Positions 34,935 through 48,500 are shown, numbered from the stretch's first letter. The stretch is 64,000 nt of DNA from Lingula anatina (GCF_001039355.2 NW_019776024.1:41822-105821); one strand, 5' to 3'. Numbers and translations: made by a program. Notes: generated by a model not told the origin, from the letters alone.

Positions 34935-37900
34935 TTTTTCTTTAACAAATATATAAATATAAACCAATATAGAACAAATATCATACAATTATTTTCATTC
35001 TCTACTTCAGGCTAAAGAAGGAACATTGAAGAGAAAGCACAGTGACTCAGCAAACAGCACATCACAACAGCCCTCAAATAAAAAGAAAAGAAAAAAACAG
35101 TCAAATGACAATGTAGTAGAGACACTTCTTTCAAAAGATAAAGTCAAAAACAAAGGTGATTCTAGTCAAAAACTTCCCAAGGGGCTTCCAAAGCATTGGG
35201 GCCCTAAGATAAGACATAAACCTAGGGGAGGTGGTAAGATTACAGGGAAAGGAAAGAAGAAGGAACTGAAGAATGCAAGACCACCAAGAAGTAGAGAGCA
35301 TCCTGAGGCAAAGGTAAGTGAAGAATGCACAGATTCACACCTAACAATGATTCTTTGTCTGCTTGCAAGATGTCACTCAGTGAATAGTTTTATAGGTCAC
35401 ATCTAACACACTGCTGTATATAAAAATAAATCCTTGTTTGACTTGTTTTACACTTCCCAAATACAGGGTTGAGCTAATGAAAGGGTGTAAAAGTACCTCA
35501 AGAGGGACTTGGGCTTTTATAGTAATTTAAGCATGTTGCATGCCACAGTTTTCTTATTTTCATCTTTGAATCGGCTATGTAACAAGTATAGTTTATCTTC
35601 TTTGATTGTGGGATTATCATAGCATTATCAAGAATACCTAACATTGGATTTAGAATGTACAAATACTTTCTTCTTGCTGTTCTCCTGTTTTCATCCTCAG
35701 AAACTTAGGGTCCAGTATGTGAGTGCTATCAATGAAAAATGGATTGTAATGAGATACATTAATTATTTTGGAATGAAGTGGAGGAAAGAGTGCTGTTACT
35801 CTAAAATTGCAGTGGAAGGAAAATATCATTAATATCAGACCATGAAAGGCAATGGTTCAGCAATGTTCTATGGCCCATACATGCAAGAAAAATGTTTTTG
35901 ATGTCTAAATTTAGTGTACTTTGGCTAGAAAATGGAAATAAATTCATTTTGCCCTTCAGTTTCACTGGATTATGTTTAATATTGATTTTTTTTCAACCTT
36001 TACTGCTATTTCCATTGGCTAGGTGAAAAAGTCTACCACAAAGAATTCAGCATGGCAGTATTTTTAGGTAACATTTTTCCCCCAAGAAATGAGGAACATG
36101 ATTCCTGTTCTTAAAGGATTCATCGCAGAGATCCCCACATTGTACCCTCGCAACCTGATAACATCAGCCAAAAAGATTTTCTTACATTTTGGGAATGGTG
36201 ACTAATGTCTTACCCAAGATCTCTGGGATTTTATAAATGTCTGTAATCTTAGATAAATGATTCACTTGACAAACAGTTGATGCCAGCTATAAAAGCAAGC
36301 AAATGAAGCTTAGATCACATTAAGAAAATTATATTAACTAATAAATAATACAAAGGCCATAGATTTTGTTCTTTAAGATTTTTTTAATGTTATGATCGCG
36401 TGGAAAGTTAAAACCAATACAACCTCACTTAAATCAAGATTCAATGATTCATTGCACTTCAGGGTAACCCAAGCACACCAAAATATGCAACTGATAACTA
36501 ATGTGCTTCTGATTGATTAAGATGAATGTTTGTTGTGTAAGATCATAGCACACAGCATCAGTGATCTCAGTTCTTGCTGACATGCCACATTTTTGTCCAG
36601 TGAATAGAAATGACTAACTGAGGTTAAATCATAGGAAAGTGTCAAAAAAATTAATCAGTGGGTCATTAATTTAGTCAAAAATGTGAATAATATTAATTAA
36701 TTTTGGGTATTGGCTAAACAGATATTGTACTAGGGTTGCCTCTTGGAAATCCTCAAAGTATCTGATGTTGCATGCATCCTCATAGTAGTCATGCAGAAAG
36801 GAACAGGTAAGCAGGGAAAAGCATGAGGAAACTCAGCACAGTGACAAGTAGGCAGGTAGAGAATGTAAGCCTTAATCCTTGTGGGCATAAGATAACTGCC
36901 GAGTTATTTCATCCTATGTAACATGATGTCAGCAGATGGAAGGTGGATGGAGTTTCACTGAAAATTAACTCTGGAATTCACCATATGTCTGCTGTGCGTG
37001 TGCATTCTCCTGGCACAGCCTTGTGTTCGTAAATGATAAAAGTTTTGTAGTGTGAAGATAATGTCTTACATTTGAAGAAACAGGGATGTCATGCTCTCCC
37101 AGTGTTTCTAATAAGAGTTCCTCTGATGACTTGAACATTATAAATTTTAGAAAAACCCAATGAATTTTCTAACTTTGCTAAAGCAGGTGTAAGATTTTAT
37201 CTCATTTTTCCAAATTTAATTCCTTATTTGATTTGGTGCCAGATATCTGGCAGCTTGGATGGGGTGTGCTCAGGTTTTCTAATGCCATTTATAGATGACA
37301 TTCAAATACCATCTTCTATATAAAACATTTTAACATGCCAAACTAAAACATGAACAGTATTGATTTTGGTTTAATTAAGGTTATTACAGTGAATTTCAGT
37401 GTTTGCAGCCGAACACAATCATGAATATTTGTATATAATTAGCAGATCTGTACTGGATAGCTTTCTGAACTCCATAACTCTGATATAAACATCAATTTAT
37501 TGATTTTCCCTGAGAAATTTCAGATTAAGTTATATTCACTAAAAGATACCTTCTCATACCATTCACTGATTGGTATTCTACAGGGTTTTTATAGACATTA
37601 CTGTGCAGAATATTTTAATATTAAAATGCATCCTGGTGGAATGCTGGAAAATAGATCAAATACCAGAAAAATTGACATATAAAGTGCTCTAATTTGGATT
37701 TGTTATGATAGTTGGATTAAGATTTTCTAAAAGGATTACATAAATAACTAAAGGTTTGTGAAGGGCATTTAGTAAAGAAAAAACTACTAGATGTGACGAG
37801 ATATTTTCAATTATGCTCAGTGCATCACACAGTATGTGAAAAGATTTGGTTCATTGACTTTTTTTATAGGCATTGAATACAGGAATAACATTGATGTCAC

Positions 37901-40900
37901 CATGCATACTGTTGCAGAATCAATAGCAGTGTCAGTGTAATAAGATCATCACCATTTGAATGTCCTTCTCGCTTTGGTCATATAGGCTAGAAGTGAATTT
38001 CTTGTTAGATTCCCCCAAAAGTCATATCTGCATAAACCAGTTTTATAATGGATTTAACAGTTGGACACCCTAGCTACTGTCAGCACTTGTGTGAGCTATA
38101 TAATTAGCCACTTTAGAATGCAAAGATCTAGATAGACAGGTAAAATGAAAGAAATTGCCAGAATGTTCTAGATATTACCGAAAGAAAAATGGCAAATTGT
38201 TTTTAAAAATATGCCCTGATGGAATACTCTCTGGGATTATCAGTACCTCTTCTAGTGCATTTTATGTTTGGGTGCCCCAGAATTTGGCAGCGATCTGGCC
38301 TTGCCTGTAGATATACAGGTATCCCACATTAGTATAGCTGGTTGGTTAATAAACATATCAGCTGATAAGTCCTTATGAGGATGTGAGGATTGTAGTGGTA
38401 CTGGGCAGTGGCAGAAGTGGCAGATAGGTCAAGCAGATACAGTGGTGAAATGGCCAGACAGTTAAAAGGAAAACTCCTTGACTAATGGATATATATATGT
38501 TGCTAGGGATGATATTCTAACAAACTTTGAAAGATTTTTTGCATTTAGAAATTTCAGCTAACACATTTTAGTTATCATCACTTCATTTCTAAGTCAGCTC
38601 ATACAATTGCGCAGTCATGTTAACATGAAAAGTGCCACATTTCACCATTAAAATCAGAGGCATCATTAGTGCTGGAAATTTGTTTAACAATAATAGGAAT
38701 AAGGAAATATTACCATGCAGTTACCATAGGACAAGTTGTGTTACTGAAACATTTTAGTTATAGAGACAGAATTGCAAAACAGGAATCCATTTGCAAATGT
38801 GAGCCTCACACTGCTGTTATCCATGGAGAAATGTGCTGTCTGGCTTATTCTTGGTAATGGCTCCTTGGAGGCTAGAAATAGTTCCTGTCATATTGAAGCT
38901 TGTAATACAATGGACATGCAGTAGATTTATCAATCTCAAATGGGTTTTGTAGATAAATGATTGTTGGTTTAGTAAGATCCAAACTGACTTGGTTTGATTT
39001 CCTAGCCACAGTAAGGACAGATGCTGATATGTGTTAGATTGAGGGGAATGAGAATCTCACATCACGTCATGTGCCCATGGTCACGAATACAGCTCAGCCA
39101 TCATCATTTGTCAAAAATCTTGTGTACTTTAGATGATCTTATTGCTTTTTTTTCTTTATAGACCTTGGATTCTTTCTGGTCCAAATCCACTCTCTTGTCT
39201 CCTCTCTATCACTGTCCCATTTTTTTTTGTCTCTTAATAATTTTCCCCTTCCAAACAGTCAACTGTCACTGTAACATGTATTGATGGTAGTCATGTTCAT
39301 TAACTCCCTCTGCTTTACTTCCTGATACATGATGCAATTCATTGACAGCATGTTAAGCCAATCCAGAATTTGTCTAGGAAATTGCGTTTTGAGATTTAAG
39401 TGTGTGAAGGAAGATTTAAAGTACGGTCTTGCAGTTGAAAAAAAAATAGGTCATTTGTGCATATATGTATTATGTGTTAAATCTATTTGAATGCTCAAAA
39501 ATGTGTTTTTTTAAAGTAGAAAGATATTATTTACCCAAGCTATTGACTAGCATGCGCCACGAAAGAAAAGTGTGTATTTAGATTAAAGATACGCAAGTCT
39601 TCTTAAAAACAGTATTTGTTAGTCCATCACCCTCAGCTTAAAACTGTTATTATAGGCACATGTATTACGTAGAAAATGGACTATCCAGAGAGATAAACGG
39701 GGGTAGTAATGGGTTACCTCTCCACAGAGAGTAAATATTTCTGATGATAAGTAAGCAATACCTGCTGACTTCCACTAATGTCCAGGTAGTGGAAAGTAGA
39801 GGCAGTCCATACTATCAGATCTTGATCAGATAAAAGCTATGAAGTGGGGCAGTATAGCACACTTTGGCTTTTAAAACATTCATACTTGCTGGCATTTAGA
39901 GCATTTCATTATTCCAGTGTATATGTCCATATATACATGCATGTACAAAGACACTCAAAAACACAAATATACAGACACAACACTTTCAGCCTTGATTATG
40001 TAGGATAAGTAGCCGTGGACCTTTTCAGGGCTTATATGCATGTGTTTAGGATCTAAAATATCCAAACATGCACAGTCTAGCTAACACAAAAAATGCATGT
40101 GCAGTACCAAGTCTGTACATTTATACAAAAGAAAATATTTTTCTTACTGCTGGTGTTTAGTTCTGGTATTGCATTACATATACACATATGAGGATCATTT
40201 GCCTTTTATGTGGTCTCTAGACTGATCTTGAACAGGCAGGTATGCATGCAGTCACAGTAAGGAAAATCATTTTGTGATAAACTAATTCTAGGATCCCTTC
40301 ACCTCTTGGAATGTCATGCTGTGTGAACAGTTGCGACATGGCTTCAACATACTTCTATTTACATGCATCAGGGAATTCATTATTTTAAGCTTCCCAAGGT
40401 AGCCCCTTGCTTGCTGCTTGCATTTATTGATTTAATTGAATAAAAGCATTCTCGGAAAGGGAGAATCCTATAGAGTGTTAGACATGTAGTGTAAATGTAG
40501 TTCTGTTTTGTGGGCAATCTGGATCAAGAGATATTTAAAAGATCCTGAAATATTATTTTAAATACAGTATACCAGTCATAACCAAAAATTTAGACATCAA
40601 GTGATCTTTAATGTATTGGTTCTCTTAATGGATAAAAATATGTAATTCAATTTGGCAGACATCACTGAAAAATTTAATTAAACAAAAGAACATAAATTGA
40701 AATAAAATCAAATAGATTTAATTGATGAAAAGAAATATATAGAAAATATAACTGGTCAAGAAAAGCTGAAATTCCATACATCATTTTGCCTTGGAGTTAA
40801 AATTAAACCAGTTTCTGGGGCACCTTCTTTTTGGTGTTATTTTGAATATTTCTTTATTAATTGTTTTAGGACCCTTCTAAAAAGAAGAAGAATAGGAGGA

Positions 40901-41010
40901 AATCCAAGTATCAGACTGATGATTTTGATAATTTGGTAAACAAATACAGACAGAAACTGATGCCATCACACAAGAACACTGCTGCAAGGAGTGGGAAATG
41001 GTTTGCATAG
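26291..41010 (+). CDS. RBM28: RNA-binding protein 28 (RBM28 / yeast Nop4-like), 19 coding exons, 738 residues
   Basis: Exons: 26291-26420, 27296-27344, 28101-28216, 28598-28719, 28979-29054, 29407-29499, 30257-30334, 30677-30751, 31253-31459, 31645-31702, 31903-32012, 32367-32440, 32755-32893, 33100-33164, 33435-33590, 33860-34009, 34592-34666, 35011-35313, 40870-41010. All splice sites are GT-AG, phases agree, and 2217 bases end at TAG. Four RRMs: about residues 8-85 ([18 protein letters not shown]), 129-205 ([25 protein letters not shown]), 328-410 ([25 protein letters not shown]) and 484-575 ([26 protein letters not shown]). A Lys-rich linker precedes RRM2, an acidic Asp/Glu segment (about 222-315) precedes RRM3, and the tail is basic. 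RBM28-specific stretches are clear ([18 protein letters not shown], and the C-terminus with [10 protein letters not shown] and GKWF). Human RBM28 is a similar 759 residues. The protein is nucleolar and acts in large ribosomal subunit maturation (family knowledge). ATG 26291 has a good context (A at -3, G at +4). Confidence 0.96.
26961..27036. repeat. (AT)n microsatellite in RBM28 intron 1
   Basis: About 38 uninterrupted AT units. Confidence 0.95.
30567..30622. repeat. (GT)n-rich tract in RBM28 intron 7
   Basis: GT-rich tract with a few interruptions, ending about 50 bases before the acceptor of exon 8. Its TG-rich sense strand could bind TDP-43 or CELF-type splicing factors; this is inference. 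Confidence 0.85.
34110..34440. repeat. Dispersed repeat in RBM28 intron 16
   Basis: Contains gccaccaggga, then aaaatcactggccccaagtc, related to 25228-25259 and 25418-25480. A second, inverted-looking part follows (aaatccacaggcctaataag, actggccctgtccaattttt). No coding sequence. Probably a decayed transposable element shared by the two loci. Confidence 0.55.
34818..34938. repeat. (AT)n and (TTTA)n microsatellites in RBM28 intron 17
   Basis: (AT)n at 34818-34866 and (TTTA)n at about 34894-34938, together filling much of the intron before exon 18. Confidence 0.9.
35701..35942 (+). CDS. Candidate alternative last exon of RBM28
   Basis: A very strong acceptor (a pyrimidine-rich run from about 35665 ending tcatcctcag at 35700) is followed by an open frame in the same phase as exon 18. 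The frame gives 43 residues ([14 protein letters not shown]... ending VEGKYH) and stops at 35830-35832. AATAAA follows at 35937-35942, 105 bases on. Splicing exon 18 to it would give an isoform of 677 residues that keeps all four RRMs but loses the conserved C-terminus encoded by exon 19. All of this is read from sequence. Whether the exon is used is unknown, and the 43 residues show no known motif. Confidence 0.4.
35943..40869. other. Remainder of the long last RBM28 intron, nothing recognised
   Basis: About 4.9 kb of AT-rich sequence with no supported exon on either strand and no recognised transposon. The other RBM28 introns are about 150 to 1700 bases, so this one is unusually long. Intron-encoded snoRNAs would be plausible in a nucleolar-protein gene, but no convincing C/D box pair with terminal stem was found by eye. 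Confidence 0.5.
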
Positions 41011-41860
41011 GAACTAGGAAACAAGTGGTGCAATGTAACTTCTACCATGATACATTGTCAAACCAACCACAATATATTGTCACACCTACCACAATATACT
41101 GTCACACCAGCCACACTCACTCCTTATTCCTAGTATATATCATCACAAAATGGTGCCATCATAGTATCAAGATAGTGTTATCTATCTTAAAAATACATGT
41201 ATAGACCTTTCATTTCTTAGGTGTAGTCACACAGCAAAATGTGATATCGGCCACCATACCATACACATAAACACAGCTATCACACTGACCAATCTACCAC
41301 ACTTTCATTTGTACAACAAGTGCGCTGTGGTCACATCCAGCTGCAGTGTAGATGTGAGAATGTACATGTAGCATTAGTCTGTATTGCTGGGCATTTCATC
41401 ATTGTTACGACCTTCATTGTGAACTTCCAAATCCACAAGGACTAGGATGGGATTCAACAGCATGACCTTTTTACCAGCACAGCTGCTCAAGATTAAGAGA
41501 GATACATCTCAGTGCTGGCTGTCAGGATATTCAAACATTACTATCTTCCACAGTGAATGTGATATCTTAATTGAAACACGGTGATGTTTCAGAGTTGTTG
41601 AAGAAAAAGATGGGTCAATTAGATGTAAATGAAGGCAGTGTCCGTGAGGAGTTTGGTAAAAAAGGACTGTATGTAATTTGTGACTATGTGAAAGCACTAA
41701 GTGAAATGATATTTTATGTTGCATGTCATTTGAGAATTTTCTGCAGAGGTCCAGAAAAAATGTATTCTTTAAACAGCAAAATAGCTTATATTTCTGTCCA
41801 AACTATTTTATTAAAAGTATTTAACTGATTGATTTATGAACATTTCTTTGTTTCTCTGTA

Positions 41861-41866
41861 AATAAA
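41861..41866 (+). terminator. Poly(A) signal of RBM28
   Basis: AATAAA lies 851 bases after the stop codon; no earlier canonical hexamer was noticed in the 3' flank. Another AATAAA follows near 41999. Confidence 0.5.
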
Positions 41867-41869
41867 AAA

Positions 41870-43075
41870 TTTAAATAATGAATTGGGATTAAATTATGAT
41901 GATAATTTATGGTGTAAATGACAGCTTTTTGCTGTGAAAATTCTTGAAGTTAAAAAAGTAGATGCATATATTTATTTATTTATTTTTCTCAGTCTAGAAA
42001 TAAAGAAATATTTCACGAAATTAGTACTTACGTTTGCTGTGTAATTACAGCACAGTACTATAAGTAGTTAACGGATTGCTGATTTTATTTCCGTGGGTTC
42101 TTCTAGAAAATGCCTATGCTCTCTAATTAGTGTAAATAGTTGGAGTAGTCTAGAAAAATGGGGAATCATCAACCAAATGGTTTTAGAGAAATCAACTATT
42201 GTCAGTGATATTTATTTGCTCAGTTCTGTTACGTTTTTTATGGAAATGTAAAAAATGGGTAACTTAAGAGGGATAGGAACGGCGAAGCCACGTATCATTA
42301 CGCTGAATAATTGACACTACACGTGCGTCATTGATAATTATAGTCCTCTATTTCTGGTATTCTATTGTATGAGATACTTTAAGTTAAAATCTTTAGCTAT
42401 ATTGTAACATTCAAACATGGTATAATTATACCTTTTTTATTTATTTTTAAAAACTATTTGAATTAAACATCCAAATATGCAGCCATGGTTTGGGCAAGAT
42501 TTCCACTGCTTCCTCGCTGTGAATTGATTCTAATTGATATTTATTACTAACAAAAACGTAGTCTTATAAATAATTCAACTGCATTTTATGGTCTATCTTA
42601 AAGTGGTATCATAAGTATACTTGCTTAATATCAATTTTTTTACAATACGTACATGCGAAAGCTTAACCGGAGTCCATTGAATGGCAATACCGATTAATAT
42701 GAAATAATACAAGGGTGCAGTTAACTTCTGAGGAATCGGAAATTCGTGTTGTGTTTGTTACAAAAATGTACACTGGCTGGCATTACTCCAGAATATATAT
42801 ACTTTCCTTTACCAAAGTCTCAATTTTATCACCAAACGTTTTATAACGCTACCTCAGGATTGGCATGAACTATAACACTGCTCTTATAACTAAAACGTCA
42901 TAAAAAGGCAGTAAACGTTCTTCAAACCAGGATGCTTTATGCCCACAATCTCACATATTCCTAGAAGCTTTCTTGCAAGTAGAAATGTAACAAAGTTTTC
43001 CGAACTGATAATGCGATCATGTTTGTAATTGTATGAAAATAAGCAAAATCTGTTTGTACGTTTGGCCATATTATT
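41870..43075. other. Convergent intergenic region between RBM28 and the minus-strand gene at 43076
   Basis: The two genes are tail to tail. No exon is recognised here. On the minus strand AATAAA-type sequences occur near 42430-42445 (plus strand ttttttatttattttt) and may end the gene at 43076. Confidence 0.45.
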
Positions 43076-43570
43076 TTACGTGTCACATTCTTTTGAATTT
43101 TTCCCAGCGGCTTTGGTTCGTAATCGCCTCGTATCTCGTGTCAAGGGCAAACTGTCTATTTTCGTTGGCGACAGGTCTGGATTAGAATACGACTGCTCTG
43201 GTTTGGCGCCAATTGGCGACGCAGGCGCAGCTGGTACTCCGGAAGCGTCGGGAGATTTTGGAAACGCGCCTTTATCCTGTATGGTTTTAGAAAATGTTGA
43301 AAAGGAATTCTTCAGGCTCTCAATTGTTTTCTGAGCAGAATCGTTTTCCTTTTCTTCTAGTTCATCCTCGTCCACCTCTTTAATTTCATCGAATGTTATA
43401 GGTTGTGTGCGGTAACGGGCTGCGTTTCGTTCACGTCGCCCTTTTTTACCTTGCCTTGTCTTGAAGGACCTACTCTGGCCAGGATGGTGAAGGTCGGTAT
43501 GAAGATGCAGACGAGACAGACGCTCGGGGAAATGAGATTCAAAATTGTACATGGGGTCCAGCACATCCAT
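43076..43570 (-). CDS. Single-exon protein of 164 residues, family not recognised
   Basis: An open frame with higher GC than its surroundings and a good start context (A at -3, G at +4). The N-terminus reads MDVLDPMYNFESHFPERL. A strongly basic stretch follows (KTRQGKKGRRERNAARYR), then an acidic one (TFDEIKEVDEDELEEKE), then a Ser/Pro/Ala-rich region (about 85-140) and a basic end (TRDTRRLRTKAAGK). No signal peptide or membrane segment is present. The basic-acidic layout and low complexity suggest an intracellular, partly disordered regulatory protein. The segment YRTQPITFDEI looks like a conserved short motif, but I cannot name its family. The frame lies tail to tail with RBM28. No introns are needed. 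Confidence 0.65.
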   Translation of the reverse strand: MDVLDPMYNFESHFPERLSRLHLHTDLHHPGQSRSFKTRQGKKGRRERNAARYRTQPITFDEIKEVDEDELEEKENDSAQKTIESLKNSFSTFSKTIQDKGAFPKSPDASGVPAAPASPIGAKPEQSYSNPDLSPTKIDSLPLTRDTRRLRTKAAGKNSKECDT

Positions 43571-43637
43571 TTTGAAACGATATTTGTCAACACTTGGTTA
43601 CTCCTCTCTCTCTCTCTCTCGCTGATAGCTCTCCGTT

Positions 43638-43644
43638 CTTTATA
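43638..43644 (-). promoter_or_regulatory. Possible TATA box of the gene at 43076
   Basis: TATAAAG on the minus strand, about 70 bases upstream of the ATG at 43570. Between them lies a GA repeat (CT on the plus strand, about 43604-43621) that would fall near the transcription start or in the 5' leader. Confidence 0.35.
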
Positions 43645-45504
43645 TTGTCGACAGATTCCAGCACACTCTCATTACTTGTAAATAGCTGCGTTTCTTCTAC
43701 GCAGTACTTCTCCGCTATCTATGAACGCCTGCTGCGGGATGCACTAGTATAAACTCTTTTCCTCAGACAGGTGTGCCTTCGTTTTATTCAGAGCGTTTTT
43801 ATCTGTAAACAAATCAAATAAAACTAGTTAGCTCTAGAAATTATGTTCAAAAAATACATTTCTCTGATACTGGAACGCCGTTTTTCATAAACTTGAAGGA
43901 ATGTACACACGCTTCAAAACTTGTGTTATTCCTTTTGGACTTCGATGTTTAAAGACCAACAGGCGCCCAGCTTACAACACAGGGAAATGTTATGTTGCGT
44001 TAGACTTGTCTAACAGTATGGTCTACTTGACATTAGATGGTAAATAGCACCATGCCCCTTTGGGTCTCTTTTACGCAACCATTCCGCGTGCTGCTTATAG
44101 ATTAACACTAAGAAAAGGTTGCAACTCACCCTCGTGATTACAAGGAGATTATGTTTCCTTGTTTTTACACAAGATGTTGATACAAATATTCGCCTTGGGA
44201 TCTCGAACAACGAGTGAAAATGTTATCCCCAGGTCATGTACATTATTGGATGTTAAGAGAACAGTTTTGGTCATTCAGTGAAGTTGGAACCAATCTATGT
44301 CATTATTTAGGAAAACCAGTAGCCATAACTTAGAAACTTCGAAAGGCCAATGGTTCGTACTCGGTAGGGTACCTGGACAATCAGATTCACAGCAGTGAAA
44401 TGTTTAGGTAAACAAATATATCTCTGAGATAACTGGATACTTCTTAAGATATTTTGGTATATAACAGTAATTGGAAAACAGGCCGTCAATACCTAACACA
44501 TTGGCAAGCATTAATCTTGATATGCTTTTACTCTATTTAGGACAGTTGGCCCCACACTGCTCTCATTCGCAACATTGTTTAATTTCTAACGTAATATGTT
44601 ATATTTTGGTATATCATTAATTAACTTAATAAGTTACAGTTAAACAATGTTGCCAGTGGGAGCAATATCATCTTGCTTGATGGACTCAATAGATGTGGAG
44701 ACAAAATTAGCTTATAACTTTATAACTTGCCGTCTTTATAAGCACATTAGAATGTCAATCACCAATTCAGAGGTATTTGCTTTGGTGTCTTTTATTTGAA
44801 ATTATCCAACAATCAAATTCCTATAAGATGTAAACAGTCTGCTTTGCAACAAGCAACATGTTTTATAGCCATTATGTTAACCTTTGTATAAGTCGTCTAA
44901 GTCGGCACCGTGTGGCGCCAGCAAAATCTGATCCATATGCAATGCAAAGTACACTTACAGACAGTATATGCGAAAGGATGTGATTGGAGTCGTAATGAGG
45001 TATGGCAGACTTTAAATATTCCAACGGATTGTGCTATCATATGATCCGAATCTGAAATCAGGATAACATGTGTTGAAATTGATTTGTTTAAGCAATGAAC
45101 TTAGATCTTGTGGCAATAAAGCCAACAGAGAGATTGCAATTATTCTGTCTCGCTCACGAGATACAGAACCATTTTTTTTACCGAAAACTATTGTGTAGGC
45201 TCGTGTACGTGGACGATATTGTAAATGATCTCCTTATACCAATTTTACTGAAACAGTTTACATCTCACATAATTTTTTATGAGTCATCGTAGTCGTCTTC
45301 ATGTGTGCAGTTAACTTCTCTTTTCATGCCTGGGTACACATTTTCAAACCCATTCAAATTATTCCAGAAAATAATGTTAACAATTTGGCAGTTCACAAAT
45401 GCAATGTGTATGAATACGTAGAATATAGTCGGTACAGTCAATTTGGCTTTAAACCCATATATATCTCCATATTGCCAGATGATGTGGTACTGAATGAAAT
45501 TTAC

Positions 45505-45528
45505 CATATATATATATATATATATATG
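45505..45528. repeat. Short (AT)n tract
   Basis: About 12 alternating AT units. Confidence 0.85.
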
Positions 45529-48500
45529 TTGAATTTTGGTTGGTTTCTTCTATTTGATACTAGTCACAACAAAAGACGAGACCCCCAACTCACCCTATAA
45601 GTGTTTACCAGGCAAAGCAGATTTGATTAACGAACTATTTCTTAGCATTCACTAAATGCACACGGGGTCTTTAGTCTATCCGGCTTCGTTCTATAATAAT
45701 GGATAACTTTTAAGCCTTAATAATAAGCTTTCATAGTAATGGTTGCCCTCTGCGGGATTCCTATTTCTTTAGATAAATATGTTACCGGGGCAGTGGTTAC
45801 ACTTGTGACCTTTTCCTTATTCAAATAATTACTCTTTAAAATGTCATACACAAAAATAGTCATGAAGAACCTATACCAAACAAAATAAGGTTCTTTTCTG
45901 CTGGTTTGTTTCAGGAACAAGCTAAGGTCGTTAGGAGTTTGAATTTGAAAAAAAAAGATTTAACCACGTTCGTTTCTGTGTACGTGGAACGGGACTTTGA
46001 AAACGAGCGAATTAGGCAAGTCTCACAGGAGGAATGACTCTTAGCGCTCAACAAAGTAATGCCGTTAGTATATGTCCACGAGAAACAACTAGAAATATAT
46101 TTATCTTTGCACAACCAACTGACGCAACAAATTAATGTATGTACCCTAAAACCTAAGTCAATTAAATTAAAATTGAGGCATTTCTTCTTAATACTATGAA
46201 CCCTGAGGAATCCTTTGTTATACCATCTATTTTACTTTTTCCTTGAAGCCATGAAAATCAAACAGAGAGCGTTTTGCCTTACCTTCGAACAGCCCCAATA
46301 TAATCACATGCAGACTTCTGCCTTTGTTCCAATACAGACGGCTCTTGGCAGGATAGACAAAGTTTTACCTTCTGGTTTATATGATTCAGGTTATATTGCT
46401 CAGCACCTGAGATCAGTATGAGATCAGTGGATATGCCATGTGCAGTGATGGATTGGCGCACACCTGGCAGGAGAGGCACGCTCTCCAACCAAAATATTAG
46501 CTGATCTGAGGTGATCAAGGGTAAAATATGCCCTGCCGAAAAAGTGCCTGATCTGATGTCTTAAAGGGTAAAACCACCCTCAGCTAAAACGAGCTGCTTT
46601 GAGACTACCGACGATATAGGCAAATGTTGTCGGTCTATTAGAAGTAGATTGTCAGGTCTGATGACAAGAAGCCAATCAAATAGATAACAGGTTTGAGAAT
46701 ATACAAGATACACCCACCAGGAGGCATCTTCCTAGCCATAGCATTATAGATCTGACCCAAAACACTGTGAATATTAGGCTACATTTCCTGATCAATTGCT
46801 TTGGAGACACCCTTGCTTTAATATCAAGTTCCTAAATTGCTGAAAGTCCAGCGGGTATGTTCAAGTCGGTCAAATATAAGTTGATCTGAGGCTGGCAAGG
46901 TAAACCTCTTGGTCAGTTCCGTTCTAAATAATGGCTGCGCAGATTAAGGCCTGTAAAAGTAGGCCTTCTGTTGGCATGACTGTATCTCATGTCAAAATAT
47001 GAAATGGTCTGAGACTATGTCTACATGTACATAATCCCAGAATATTGTGCCATTGATAATGTTCGTCTTTATGCATTGGGTTTCACTGTAAGCTTAATAG
47101 TCACGATTTCTTTTATTCTGAGTCAACAACTAATCGGACTGTCGTGTCTTCTAAGCCTAATTATTTAGATGTACATTTTCCGCTAACATCATGAAAAAAA
47201 TATGCCATTATTTTCCCATGATATATGAATGCCGGGTTTCGTGTCCTTTATAGAAATTAATTCGAACAGACCTGTGATTCATAGCGGTAAGACTGATTCC
47301 ACGCCAAAATAAGAGACGATCTTAGGATGTAGATAACCAATAACCATGACTGTCAACGGTTACCAAGAGTTAGAACAGCCGTGTAGACTCTTGTAATAAT
47401 GTTACTTTGATGCGATTTCATAAAAGCCAAACGAAACCATCTTACAAATGTTCTCACCTAATTTGATTGGACAGTTATTTGTGGGCTGTGGATATTAGCA
47501 TTTTGAGAGTGTCTCGTGGGTAGATAGTGAAAGTCACTTAAAATGTCAGTCAATCTTATTTCGCCAACTTTTCAAGAGACAGCCAAAACATTGTAAGATA
47601 GAGGAGTGTAACGGCTGATAATTGACGTGGATACATGCCCTCGAAGGAGTGGCAAAGAATAAGAGAGTGATATATCTCCGCTGCTACATTCCCAGGGGTT
47701 GTATAACTTTTTTTAAAATCATGTAAGGCATTTAGTATGTTATTAGAAAGTATTTTACTACAAAAACTGTTTATCTCTTGTATCCATCACAGTTATCGCT
47801 GACGCTAAGTAATGCTGGTTTCTGAGTTCTGTTCCTTATAGACTGGAACTCGAGGTCCTTTGACAGGGAGAGGAAGAAATGCCACATTCGTATCACTATA
47901 TTGGTCTGCTTATTCCCTTAGGGTTCCACTTAAATGTACTACAACCAGGAAAATGAAAGTGAGAAACACTAGCTATCCATACAACTATTAACAGTATATT
48001 GAGCGTTTAACCTCGTCTTAATTTCCGATCGGATATTAGAAGATGTCCCAACAAAAAGCAACTGATACTGGAATTGCTATTGATGGAAATCGTTAGACAG
48101 GCCGAGCAGTGGTCAAAAGTTTAAGTCCTAGATGTTTATCTGGTTTTACTTTCATCATATCCGATTTAACTAGGAGCATACGGGAACATGTGTTTCTCCT
48201 GTAGACTCCTTTGTTATAAAAATTTTTTTCGCTTCAATGAAAGCGTTACTTGAATGGAAAAGATATATACTGTATATAAGATACCGAGTTGCTTGAAACT
48301 CGTTCATGAAAGCTTTCTAAGAAACGATCTCTTTGCAAATAGAATGTCATAGAAAATGTAAGTAATCCAATCTTGTGTCAGATGTGGAAACTTCCTCTTA
48401 ACAAAAAAGCTATAATGTGATAGGCCAGCATTCTACCGTTTCTTTTTTTCTCCAGGAAAATAAAGTCAAAGTATCAAGTCAAATGACAACAAATGACAAT

